Shown: positions 8,706-16,831 of the stretch, one piece after another
Layout of the letters: the number at the start of each line of letters is the position of its first letter
Position numbering within the stretch: position 1 is the first letter of the stretch
Notes under the pieces: generated by a model
The model's database searches: none
Told to the model about the DNA's origin: nothing
Seen by the model: the letters and a program-made list of their open reading frames with translations, nothing else
Assembly: GCA_964468205.1 (NCBI GenBank)
Contig: CAYXVG010000068.1
Span: 1 to 31,167 of the forward strand
Reading direction: 5' to 3'
Length of the DNA stretch: 31,167 nt
Source: CAWELS01 sp964468205
Lineage (GTDB): Bacteria; Acidobacteriota; Terriglobia; Bryobacterales; Bryobacteraceae
Translations under genes and position numbers: made by a program

Positions 8706-8736
8706 ATCTTAACAAGCGCCGGAATCCGCTACGCAA
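8706..8736 (-). promoter_or_regulatory. Candidate promoter of the ABC exporter operon
   Basis: Read on the minus strand, TTGCGT (8736-8731) is followed by 19 bp and then TAAGAT (8711-8706), the latter preceded by TGT as in extended -10 elements. The spacing is 2 bp longer than ideal. The start of transcription would fall near 8699, just ahead of the first ATPase gene. Confidence 0.35.
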
Positions 8737-8756
8737 GGCCGGGTCTCAGATCGGGA

Positions 8757-8762
8757 TATACT
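8757..8762 (+). promoter_or_regulatory. -10-like TATACT before radical SAM operon
   Basis: TATACT lies 17 nt before the ATG at 8780 and 2 nt before the alternative GTG at 8765. No -35 hexamer is recognisable. If used, transcription would start near 8769, excluding the GTG start and leaving a leader of about 10 nt. Confidence 0.35.
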
Positions 8763-8764
8763 GA

Positions 8765-10264
8765 GTGGCACGAACCTTCATGAGCGGGCAACGAACAGTA
8801 GTACTGGTGCATCCGCAAGCCACGCGGCGGTGGGTCGCCCAGCCCTGGTGCGATTTGCCGCTCGAACTGATTTCCGTGGGGAGCCCGCTCTCGCGCAGAG
8901 GATACCGGGTCCGGATCATCGACCAGCGGGTGCAGCCAGATTGGCGGCCGCGGTTGCTGGAGGCGTTGGCGGAGAAGCCGGTCTGCGTGGGAGTGACCTC
9001 GACCACCGGCCCGCAGCTCCGGTCCGCGCTGCAAGTGTCGCAGCTTGTCAAACAGAGACAGGACGTCCCGGTGGTCTGGGGCGGCATACATGCCACCCTT
9101 CTCCCGGAACAAACCCTCGAAAGGCCCGAGATTGACTACGTGGTGCAGGGCGAGGGAGAGCGGACTTTTGAAGAATTGGTAGCCGCGCTCGAACGAGACG
9201 GCGTGGCGCGGAATATCGCCGGCGTGTGGTGGAAGGAACAGGACCAGGCTGTCAGCGGTGGGCAGCGGCCGTTCATCGACCTGAACGATGAGCCGTTTCT
9301 CGACTACGATCTCGTGGACGTGCCGAGCTACACGCGCAAGGTGTTCGGCGTCGAAAGGCTGGCATTTTCCACCAGCCGGGGGTGCTGCTTCCCGTGCGCG
9401 TTCTGCTACAGCACGGCCGTGCACCGGCGGCGCTGGCGGGCGCTGGATCCGGAAACGGCTGTCCAGCAGTTGAAGGAATTCACGCGGCGGTATGGCGTCC
9501 GCGGCATATTCCCGACGGATGCGAATTTCTTCCTCGACCTCGACCGGGCGCGGGCAATCCTCGATGGAGTACTAAGGGAGAACCTGAAGCTGGTTTTCAC
9601 GCGCCTTCATATCCGGTTCGACACCCTGCGCCGGCTCAGCGACGAAGATCTTTCATTGATTGAGAGGGCCGGTTGCAAGTGCCTCGCGCTGGGCGTCGAA
9701 TCGGGTTCGGAACGGATCAGGGACTTACTCCACAAACCGGTGGACGAGGATGAATTGCTGAAAATGAATCAGCGGTTCAAGCGCTATTCGATCATGCCGA
9801 TGTATTTCTTCATGCTCGGCTACCCGACCGAGACTCCTGAGGAATTGATCGCCACGGTGAATCTCTTCACCAGGTTGATCACGGAGAATCCGCGGGCATG
9901 GAAATCGGTGAATACATACGCGCCCTTTCCAGGCACGGAATTGTATGAGCTGGCTGTCGCCGAGGGCCTGAAGCCGCCGGAGCGGATGGAGGATTGGTTC
10001 TCTTTCAGCTACCGCCAGTTGGGAGCGAAGGGCAGTTGGCTGCCTGAACGCACCCGAAAGATGGTGCAGATGCTCGATTTCTGTTCCTTCTTTGTCGGCA
10101 AGCGCGGCTACATCAAGCCTTTCAAGAATACGAGCCGGCTGGCTTCGGCGGCGGCCCGGGCTTATGCCCCAATCGCGCGGATTCGGGTGAGAAACCTGCT
10201 CTATCAGTTGCCCCTCGAAATCGTGGCTGCCAAGAAGCTGGGAATCTACGGCTATGGCGATTAG
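8765..10264 (+). CDS. B12-binding-type radical SAM protein
   Basis: A 499-residue enzyme with an N-terminal cobalamin-binding-like Rossmann domain (about 10-150, ending GGIHATLLPEQTL and VVQGEGERTFEEL). A radical SAM barrel follows, with the cluster motif C207-x3-C211-x2-C214 within RGCCFPCAFCYS. LALGVESGSERI (308-319) is the typical SAM-contacting strand. The classic DxHxxG cobalamin His motif is not visible, so cobalamin may bind base-off without His or not at all. Relatives methylate or cyclise unactivated carbons in tetrapyrrole, lipid or natural-product pathways. The start is either GTG 8765 or ATG 8780; a TATACT hexamer ends 2 nt before the GTG, which favours the ATG with a short leader. 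The methyltransferase gene downstream overlaps it by 11 bp. Confidence 0.9.
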   Translation: MARTFMSGQRTVVLVHPQATRRWVAQPWCDLPLELISVGSPLSRRGYRVRIIDQRVQPDWRPRLLEALAEKPVCVGVTSTTGPQLRSALQVSQLVKQRQDVPVVWGGIHATLLPEQTLERPEIDYVVQGEGERTFEELVAALERDGVARNIAGVWWKEQDQAVSGGQRPFIDLNDEPFLDYDLVDVPSYTRKVFGVERLAFSTSRGCCFPCAFCYSTAVHRRRWRALDPETAVQQLKEFTRRYGVRGIFPTDANFFLDLDRARAILDGVLRENLKLVFTRLHIRFDTLRRLSDEDLSLIERAGCKCLALGVESGSERIRDLLHKPVDEDELLKMNQRFKRYSIMPMYFFMLGYPTETPEELIATVNLFTRLITENPRAWKSVNTYAPFPGTELYELAVAEGLKPPERMEDWFSFSYRQLGAKGSWLPERTRKMVQMLDFCSFFVGKRGYIKPFKNTSRLASAAARAYAPIARIRVRNLLYQLPLEIVAAKKLGIYGYGD

Positions 10265-11108
10265 GGCTTCGGAAAGGCCGTCTGACGACACCAGGCCGCT
10301 TCCAACGCCGCGGGTGAAGCATATCGGAAATGGCCGGGAATACTGGAACGCCGTCGGCGAATCGCGTGCAGGCGGCCAAGGTGAGCTTTGGCGGCGCTGC
10401 AGCGACGCGATTCACCATGTCTGGCTCGAAACCGTGGCTGCGGACCTGCACGGCGCCACCGTGCTCAAAACAGACCTCTTCGATGAAGCCTTCGGCGATG
10501 GCCTCGCCGAGTGGTTCGAGCGGCGCGGCAACCGGATGATCGGCTGTGATGTCGCGTTTTCCACGGCCCGCGGGGCAGCCCGCAGGGCGATGTCCGGGGG
10601 CAGTGTTGTCTCCAGCGTTCTGGACCTCCCGTTCGGCGGTGGGAAGTTCGACTGCGTGATATCGGATTCAACGCTCGATCACTTCGAAAGCGAAGCGGAG
10701 ATCCGGCGGTCCCTGGAAGAGTTGAGCAGGGTGCTGTGTCCCAATGGAATTCTCCTGTTGACCATGGACAATCCCCGCCACCCAATCGTCGCGCTTCGCA
10801 ACATCTTCCCAGCAATGTGGCAGAAACTCGGCGCCGTGCCGTATTCGGTTGGGATGACATGCAGCGCTCGGCGCTTGCGGCAACTTCTTGAGGCGGCCGG
10901 ATTCGAAGTGATCGGAACCGGAGCGATCATGCATGCACCGCGCGTCCTGGTGGTGGCCATCTGCACCTGGATCGAACGGTATCGAGGAATTCGCGAGCCT
11001 GGCGGCTGGTGGCTCGGATGGCTCAAGCGTTTCGAGAAGCTGGGACGTCTCCCGTCCCGGGAGTGGACTGGACATTTTGTCACGGCGGTAGCCAGAAGAC
11101 GTCCATGA
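10254..11108 (+). CDS. Class I SAM-dependent methyltransferase, unusual motif I
   Basis: A 284-residue protein with a Methyltransferase_11-like core. The nucleotide-loop region reads VLKTDLFDEAFGDGL (about 70-84) in place of the usual LDxGxGxG. It is followed by IGCDVAFSTARGA (acidic residue for the ribose), VLDLPFGGGKFDCVISDSTLDHF (about 122-144), and a LSRVLCPNGILLLTMDN strand. The C-terminal 60 residues are hydrophobic and basic (GGWWLGWLKRFEKLG), suggesting membrane or hydrophobic-substrate contact. It overlaps the radical SAM gene by 11 bp and the next gene by 4 bp, so all three are probably co-translated and act on one substrate (inference). Confidence 0.85.
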   Translation: MAIRASERPSDDTRPLPTPRVKHIGNGREYWNAVGESRAGGQGELWRRCSDAIHHVWLETVAADLHGATVLKTDLFDEAFGDGLAEWFERRGNRMIGCDVAFSTARGAARRAMSGGSVVSSVLDLPFGGGKFDCVISDSTLDHFESEAEIRRSLEELSRVLCPNGILLLTMDNPRHPIVALRNIFPAMWQKLGAVPYSVGMTCSARRLRQLLEAAGFEVIGTGAIMHAPRVLVVAICTWIERYRGIREPGGWWLGWLKRFEKLGRLPSREWTGHFVTAVARRRP

Positions 11109-12304
11109 GCCAGACCCCGCGCGCAATTGTCGTAAAGGACAAAGAGAGCGGCGCCACGCTCGGCTTCGTGGTCATCGATTCCACCATAAACGGCCGGGCG
11201 CGGGGAGGTCTCCGGATGATGCCGGACGTCTCCCAAGACGAGATCGCGAAGCTGGCCCGCGCGATGACGCTAAAGTACGGTTTGCTTGGCCTGCCACAAG
11301 GAGGAGCAAAGGCCGGTGTTCTAGGGAATCCGGAAGGTGGAGCCGGTGAACGCAAACGGGCGCTGCACCGGTTTGCAATGGCAATTCTGGGAACGCTTGT
11401 ACGGGGAGAATACGTGCCCGACTCTGACATGGGCACAAGCGCCACTGCAATCCGGGAAATGCTCGAAGCCATAGGAGTTCCCGTTTCCCGTCGGGACTAC
11501 CGGGGAGGACGGTCAGGCCTCTACACAGCGGGCACGGTCTTCCAGTCGGCCCTTGCGGCGGCCGCGATGCAGGGAATGGATCCCGTCAACTGCACAGTGG
11601 CGATCGAAGGCTTCGGGGCGGTGGGGCAGCCGCTCGCTGATATGTTCGTCCGCTCCGGAAGCCGGGTGGTAGCGATTTCCACGACTTTCGGCGGGCTCTA
11701 CGACCCGGGCGGGCTGGACATCGGCAGACTGCAAGAGATGGCAAGTCGGATGGGCGGCGCCTCCGTGGAAGAATACGACGCCAGAAAGCGGATAGACAAA
11801 AGCCGGCTGAAGGAGATCCCGGCGGACATCTTTTGCCCTTGCGCACGGCACGACAGCGTACGGGAGGAGGACGCAGCCGGGATGCCGGCGAGAGTCCTGA
11901 GCTGCGGAGCTAACAGCCCCGTGACCCCACCGGCGGAGCGGCTATTGTGGCAACGCGGGATCGTCTGCGTACCGGATTTTGTCGCCAACTGTGGCGGTGT
12001 GCTCGGAGGAACCATGGAGTTCTGCGGGTGGCGGCCACAAGAGATTCTCCCGTTCTTCGAGCAGCGGTTCCGTTCGGCGGCCGGCCGCTTCATCGCCAGC
12101 GCAATGGAGACCGGAAAGCCTTTACGCGAGACGGCCGAGGAAGCGGCCCTGAGGCGGTTCGGCGATGTGAAGCGGAAGACCGAACAGCAATCTGTATTCG
12201 GCCGCTGCTTCAGTTCCGGAATAGCTCTTTATCGGCAGGGCTGGGTCCCGCCACGCTTGATGCGGCTGCTCTCGAGAGGCTACTTCGATCAACGAGTTCC
12301 TTGA
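11105..12304 (+). CDS. Glu/Leu/Phe/Val dehydrogenase-like protein
   Basis: 399 residues from the ATG at 11105, which overlaps the previous stop as ATGA; an upstream in-frame ATG at 11009 would lie deep inside the methyltransferase and is rejected. Family motifs: GGLRMMPDVSQDEIAKLARAM, MTLK (K57), the glycine-rich GGAKAGV with catalytic-type K69, VPDSDMGTS with D108 as the likely proton donor, the Rossmann loop GFGAVG (169-174), and VPDFVANCGGVLG (near 289-301). The family performs NAD(P)-dependent oxidative deamination of amino acids. The GGGKGG loop is altered to GGAKAG and the C-terminus is divergent, so the substrate may differ. As the third gene of the radical SAM operon it could supply or consume an amino or keto acid, or may have been recruited to an unrelated reaction. 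Confidence 0.85.
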   Translation: MSQTPRAIVVKDKESGATLGFVVIDSTINGRARGGLRMMPDVSQDEIAKLARAMTLKYGLLGLPQGGAKAGVLGNPEGGAGERKRALHRFAMAILGTLVRGEYVPDSDMGTSATAIREMLEAIGVPVSRRDYRGGRSGLYTAGTVFQSALAAAAMQGMDPVNCTVAIEGFGAVGQPLADMFVRSGSRVVAISTTFGGLYDPGGLDIGRLQEMASRMGGASVEEYDARKRIDKSRLKEIPADIFCPCARHDSVREEDAAGMPARVLSCGANSPVTPPAERLLWQRGIVCVPDFVANCGGVLGGTMEFCGWRPQEILPFFEQRFRSAAGRFIASAMETGKPLRETAEEAALRRFGDVKRKTEQQSVFGRCFSSGIALYRQGWVPPRLMRLLSRGYFDQRVP

Positions 12305-12308
12305 GGGA

Positions 12309-12342
12309 TTGACGGGCCACTCAACTTCCCTCGAGTCGTCAA
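12309..12342. terminator. Possible bidirectional terminator
   Basis: Between convergent genes, TTGAC (12309-12313) and GTCAA (12338-12342) with an inner ACTC/GAGT pair could form an interrupted hairpin. GAGGGA/TCCCTC offers a competing pairing. There is no T run on either strand, and the element touches the last codon of the DUF1501 gene, so the call is tentative. Confidence 0.3.
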
Positions 12343-13772
12343 GCCAGCATCTTCCGCACCACGTTCCCCGCGACATCAGTTAATCGGAAGTCCCGGCCCA
12401 TATGACGGTACGTGAGGCGTGTGTGATCGAATCCCAGGCAGTGCAGTATGGTCGCTTGCAGGTCGTGCACGTGGACCTTGTCTTCGGTGATAAAGAAGCC
12501 GAGTTCGTCAGTGGCGCCGATCACCTGGCCGCCCTTCACGCCGCCGCCGGCGAGCCACATCGAGTAGGCCAGCGGGTGATGGTCGCGCCCCGCGTTGTCC
12601 GGATCGCTCGTATCGCGAATCTCCGACATCGGGGTCCGTCCGAATTCCCCGCCCCAGACCACCAGCGTGGAATCCAGCAGCCCGCGCCTTTTCAGGTCCT
12701 TGAGCAAGGCGCCCGTACCGCGGTCGGTCCGGGCCGTATTTCGCTTCAGCTTCTTGTTGAGCTGGGTGTGGTCGTCCCAACTGGCATCCATCATGAGAAC
12801 GAAGCGAACGCCGCGCTCCACCAGCCGCCGGGCAAGCAGGCAGTTCGAGCCAAACTGTCTGGTCGTGTCATCGTTGAGACCGTACAACTCACGGGTCTGT
12901 TCCGTCTCATCGGAGAAATCTACCAGTTCCGGGCCGGCCGTCTGCATGCGGTAAGCAAGCTCGTAGGACTGAATACGCGAAGCAATCTCCTCGTCGCCGG
13001 TCTCCCGGTAGCGTTCCTCGTTCAGCGCCTTGATGGCGTCTAGCGAGGCGCGCTGCGTGGCGTCACTCACTCCTTCGGGGTTTGACAGGTAAAGAATTGG
13101 ATCGCCTGAGTTGCGGAAGAGCGTGCCCTGATAACTCGACGGCAAAAACCCCGATGCGAAGTTAGAAGCCCCTCCGCTGGTTCCCTTCCCCGACGACAGC
13201 ACGACGAATCCGGGCAGATTTTTCGACTCGCTCCCCAGCCCGTACACGCTCCAAGCGCCCATCGTCGGCCGCCCGAATTGCGTCGAACCGGTCATCAGCA
13301 GGAGCTGCCCCGGATGATGATTGAAAGCCTCCGTGTGCATCGACCGTACGAGGCAGATGTCATCGGCGCACTCAGCGGTATAAGGGATCCAGTCGGATAA
13401 CTCCGTGCCGGACGCGCCGTGGCGAGTGAACTGGCGCGGGCTGGCAAGAATCTTCGCCGTGGGCTTGATGAACGCAAGCTGTAACTGTTTGACCACCGAT
13501 TCCGGAGCCGGTTCGCCGTGCCATCTCTCGAGCGCCGGCTTCGGATCGAACAAATCCATCTGGCTGGGACCGCCCTCCATGAACATGAAGATGACGCTCT
13601 TCGCCGTCGGCTCGAAATGAGGTGGGCGCGGCGCGAGGGGATTCTGTCTTGTTGCAGCGGTGAGCCCTTCGGCCGTAAGCAGGTCGGCCAGTGCGGCGAT
13701 GCCAATGCCGCCGGCGCAGTCTCTCAGAAAAGCGCGGCGCGACCGGATACCATTGAATTCGTCTCGTGTCAT
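12339..13772 (-). CDS. Tat-exported DUF1501 protein
   Basis: A 477-residue protein with a twin-arginine signal (SRRAFLRDCAGGIGIAALADLL, residues 11-32). A DUF1501 domain follows: FMFMEGGPSQMDLFDPKP near 62-79, GGEFGRTPMSE and GRDHHPLAYSMWLAGGGVKGG in the C-terminal half. DUF1501 proteins belong to the alkaline-phosphatase/sulfatase-like fold and are almost always encoded beside a cytochrome/DUF1553 gene. That gene lies 4 bp upstream here. The pair is typical of Planctomycetes, Acidobacteria and Verrucomicrobia. Its substrate is unknown; a role in periplasmic polysaccharide or small-molecule turnover is often proposed but unproven. GAGGGA lies 8 nt before the ATG. Confidence 0.93.
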   Translation of the reverse strand: MTRDEFNGIRSRRAFLRDCAGGIGIAALADLLTAEGLTAATRQNPLAPRPPHFEPTAKSVIFMFMEGGPSQMDLFDPKPALERWHGEPAPESVVKQLQLAFIKPTAKILASPRQFTRHGASGTELSDWIPYTAECADDICLVRSMHTEAFNHHPGQLLLMTGSTQFGRPTMGAWSVYGLGSESKNLPGFVVLSSGKGTSGGASNFASGFLPSSYQGTLFRNSGDPILYLSNPEGVSDATQRASLDAIKALNEERYRETGDEEIASRIQSYELAYRMQTAGPELVDFSDETEQTRELYGLNDDTTRQFGSNCLLARRLVERGVRFVLMMDASWDDHTQLNKKLKRNTARTDRGTGALLKDLKRRGLLDSTLVVWGGEFGRTPMSEIRDTSDPDNAGRDHHPLAYSMWLAGGGVKGGQVIGATDELGFFITEDKVHVHDLQATILHCLGFDHTRLTYRHMGRDFRLTDVAGNVVRKMLA

Positions 13773-13776
13773 CGGC

Positions 13777-16290
13777 TTATTCCCTCGTTATGAACTCGTC
13801 GAGATTGAGCAGCACACGGCTCAGACCGGCCCACGAGCTCATGTTCCAGGACCGGTTGTTCTCCTGGCTCAAGATCGTCGTCTGCCGGTCGTAGTATTCT
13901 CGTAGCGTCCGCTTCTCGGTCTCACTCGGTTTTCGGCTGAAACAGAGCGCAAAGGCGTAGTCAAGATGGTCGGCGAAACTGCCGGACGCCTCATTTTCGA
14001 TCTTCCACGCAAGCGCCTGCGCCGCCTCGAAAAAGACTGGGTCGTTCAAAAGGTTTAGCGCCTGCAAAGGCGTGTTGGAGCGCTCGCGCCGGGTGCAGGC
14101 GACATTCGAATCCGGCATATCGAAGTTCATCAACTGCGGATAGGGCGTCGTGCGCTGGAAGTGAATGTAAAGGCCTCGGCGATACCGGTCTACCCCGTCG
14201 CTGGGTTCCCATTTCGTGTCGTTCTTCGAGTAGCCGAGTTCCGCCACGCCTTCCGGTTGGTAGGGCCGGACGCTCCTTCCCCCAATCTCAGGGTTCAGCA
14301 GGCCCGATACGAATAGCGCCGCATCGCGCACGAGCTCAGCCGTCAGGCGGAGTCGCGCCTGCCGCGCCAGCAGCCGGTTCTCCGGATCTTTCTCCGCCAG
14401 GTCCGGGCGCGCGTTCGAGGTCTGCCGGTACGTGGCCGAAGTGACGATCGTCCGGATCAGCCGCTTCTGGCTCCAGCCCTGCGCCATGAAGTCCGCGGCG
14501 AGCCAATCGAGCAGTCCGGGATGGGTCGGCCGCTCCCCCTGCGTGCCGAAGTCGTCCGAAGTGAAGACGAGGCCACGGCCGAATAGTTCCTGCCACACGC
14601 GGTTGGCATGGATGCGGGCGGTCAGCGGATTGTCGCGGGATACCGTCCACCTCGCCAGGTCAAGCCGGCTGGGCGTCCCCTCGGCGGAGATCGGCGGAAG
14701 CACGGCCGGTGTGCCGGGACTCACCTCCAATCCCGTGCGGTTCCAGGCGCCGCCCACATGGATGTAAGACGGCCCCGCCTGGGGATCGCTGGCGAGCGTC
14801 ATCGCCTGGCTGAGCGCCGGAAATCCGGCATCGAGCTTGGCCAGTTTCTTACGCAGTTCCTTCAGACGTCCCAACCGCTCCTTATCCCGGCCCTGCACAG
14901 GCCCCGGTACGCCAATGAAGTAGTCTGTAAGGCGGCGGCGCTGGCGGGCGGTCCGGTCTTCCACGGGAGTGCGAAGGATCCGCTCCGCCCCATCAACCAG
15001 CGCTTTCATCTGCGTCAGCGCAAAGTCCCACTCGTGAGACTCGCCGGGATTACGCAGCGCCTGCTGGATATACTCTTCCCACTCCGCCTCAAGCTCTGAT
15101 ACCCCATTCTCCATGAGCAGAGCGTCACGGCGCTTCTGATACTCCGGAAGCGCCGCCAGGTGGGGGCCGAGTTCTCCAGGCAGCGGAGCGTCGATATCCA
15201 CCTCCATCGCGCGATCAAAGAACGCAAACAGTTGGTAGTACTCCTGCTGGCTGATCGGGTCGTACTTGTGGTTGTGGCACTGGGCGCAGCCGGCCGAGAC
15301 GCCGAGCCAAGTGGTGGCGTAGGTATTGGTGCGGTTTACGATCTGCTCGAAACGGGCTTCCCGCCGGTCCACTCCTGCCTCTCTGTTGGTGAGCGTGTTC
15401 CGGAAAAAGCCAGTGGCCGCCCGCGATTCCACCGATGCATCCTCCAGCAGGTCGCCGGCAATCTGCTCGATGCTAAACCGGTCATAGGGCATGTCGCGAT
15501 TGAGCGCCTCAATTACCCACTGCCGGTAGCGCCACGCGTCCGGCCGCACTTTGTCCTTCTCGTATCCGTCGCTGTCGGCGTAGTGAGCCAGATCCAGCCA
15601 CTGCCGCGCCCACTTCTCTCCGTAGTGCGGGGAGGCAAGGAGCCGGTCCACCAGCCGCTCGTACGCGCCCGGGCGCTCGTCGGCCAGAAACTCTCGCACC
15701 TCCGCTGGATCGGGCGGCAGTCCTCGAATGTCCAGGCTGAGACGGCGGATCAAGGTGCGCCTCGACGCTTCAGCCGAGGGCTTCACCCCTTCCGCTTCCA
15801 GACGCGCCATCACGAACGAATCAATCGCGTTGCGAACCCATCTCCGATCCGCGGCCGCCGGCTCAGGAGGACGGGCAACCGGACGAAATGACCAATGGAC
15901 GCCGCTCTCTGCCGCATTGGCAGGCTCCTCCTGTCGGGGCCATTCGGCGCCCCCGTCGATCCAGCTTCTGAGAATTGCAATCTGATCCGCGTTGAGACCC
16001 GGGCCCGCGGGGGGCATTCTCCGCCCGCCGTCGCTGGTCGAAACGCGCTCGATCAACGCGCTGCCCGCGCTGTTCCCGGGAAGGATCACCGGACCGTTGT
16101 GGCTACCTGAAAGCGCCTCCTCCCGCCGGTCCAGCCGCAAACCGTTCATTTGCATGCCCGGCCCATGGCAGGCATGGCAATTCTCTTGCAGGATGGGTTC
16201 AACGTCGCGCGAGAACTCGGGCCGCGGCGCGCCGCTCTGCGCCCACGCAACTGCCGCGCAGGCAAACATAGCCAGCCGGATAACAAACAT
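13777..16290 (-). CDS. Planctomycete-type cytochrome c / DUF1549 / DUF1553 protein
   Basis: An 837-residue exported protein. The signal peptide ends near AWAQ (17-18). A cytochrome-like domain carries the heme motif C38-x2-C41-H42 (CHACHG) and the RLDRREEAL strand. DUF1549 covers about 145-350 (RRLSLDIRGLPPDP, HYGEKWARQWLDLAHYADSDG), and DUF1553 about 560-815 (RIHANRVWQELFGRGLV, RRERSNTPLQALNLLNDP). The heme suggests an electron-transfer or redox role with the DUF1501 partner encoded 4 bp downstream. GAGGG lies 6 nt before the ATG. Length is in the normal range and no lesion is visible. Confidence 0.93.
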   Translation of the reverse strand: MFVIRLAMFACAAVAWAQSGAPRPEFSRDVEPILQENCHACHGPGMQMNGLRLDRREEALSGSHNGPVILPGNSAGSALIERVSTSDGGRRMPPAGPGLNADQIAILRSWIDGGAEWPRQEEPANAAESGVHWSFRPVARPPEPAAADRRWVRNAIDSFVMARLEAEGVKPSAEASRRTLIRRLSLDIRGLPPDPAEVREFLADERPGAYERLVDRLLASPHYGEKWARQWLDLAHYADSDGYEKDKVRPDAWRYRQWVIEALNRDMPYDRFSIEQIAGDLLEDASVESRAATGFFRNTLTNREAGVDRREARFEQIVNRTNTYATTWLGVSAGCAQCHNHKYDPISQQEYYQLFAFFDRAMEVDIDAPLPGELGPHLAALPEYQKRRDALLMENGVSELEAEWEEYIQQALRNPGESHEWDFALTQMKALVDGAERILRTPVEDRTARQRRRLTDYFIGVPGPVQGRDKERLGRLKELRKKLAKLDAGFPALSQAMTLASDPQAGPSYIHVGGAWNRTGLEVSPGTPAVLPPISAEGTPSRLDLARWTVSRDNPLTARIHANRVWQELFGRGLVFTSDDFGTQGERPTHPGLLDWLAADFMAQGWSQKRLIRTIVTSATYRQTSNARPDLAEKDPENRLLARQARLRLTAELVRDAALFVSGLLNPEIGGRSVRPYQPEGVAELGYSKNDTKWEPSDGVDRYRRGLYIHFQRTTPYPQLMNFDMPDSNVACTRRERSNTPLQALNLLNDPVFFEAAQALAWKIENEASGSFADHLDYAFALCFSRKPSETEKRTLREYYDRQTTILSQENNRSWNMSSWAGLSRVLLNLDEFITRE

Positions 16291-16345
16291 GGCAATCCCT
16301 CTGAGTTGTTGTTGATGATATGCCAGTTTGAGGCCCTACGGCAAG

Positions 16346-16765
16346 CTAGTCACCCGTCACTGTGACGGTGACTTCGCGGTCGCGGGCGGAGTCGTCGAAA
16401 TCGCAGAGGACAATCTGCTGCCACGTGCCGGTGCCAATCTGCCCGTTACTCAGCGGGTAACTCTTGGCGGTTCCGACCAGCGCGCTCCGCAGATGGGAGT
16501 AACCGTTATTGTCACCCCACCGGGCGTTGTGGGCGTAGTTCGAGGTCGGCGGGGCTATCTGGTCAAGCGCCCGCTTGAGATCCGACACGCAGCCCGGCTC
16601 GTATTCGAGCGTCGTCACGCCGAGCGTCGATCCGCGCCCGGAAACGTTCACGATTCCGGTCCGGATGCCGCTCTCGCTGACGATTCGCTTCACCTCTCCA
16701 TCGATGTTGAGGACATCGCCGTGCCCTTTGGTGGTCAAGCGGAACGATTTCTGAAACGTCGCCAT
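16346..16765 (-). CDS. YjbQ-family (UPF0047) protein
   Basis: A 139-residue single-domain protein. Diagnostic segments: GSTLGVTTLEYEPG (45-58), HNARWGDNNGYSHLRSALVG (79-98), and GQIGTGTWQQIVLCDFDD (108-125). YjbQ proteins adopt a trimeric barrel, and some show weak thiamine-phosphate synthase activity; the physiological reaction remains unsettled. This is the subtype with GST rather than HTT in the first motif. It sits 55 bp upstream of the cytochrome gene and 66 bp downstream of the uroporphyrinogen-decarboxylase-like gene, all on the minus strand, so cotranscription is possible. No Shine-Dalgarno precedes the ATG; GATACT ends 10 nt before it and may be a -10 element. Confidence 0.9.
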   Translation of the reverse strand: MATFQKSFRLTTKGHGDVLNIDGEVKRIVSESGIRTGIVNVSGRGSTLGVTTLEYEPGCVSDLKRALDQIAPPTSNYAHNARWGDNNGYSHLRSALVGTAKSYPLSNGQIGTGTWQQIVLCDFDDSARDREVTVTVTGD

Positions 16766-16831
16766 AGCTACTCAGAGTATCAAGACGTGCCACCGGCGGA
16801 TGCGGCCGCCGCCCTCCCGCCGGGTGAAACG

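Noticed and set aside
15160..15891. 243-codon open frame on the plus strand
   Set aside because: It is antisense to the DUF1549/DUF1553 gene and shows no recognisable domain.
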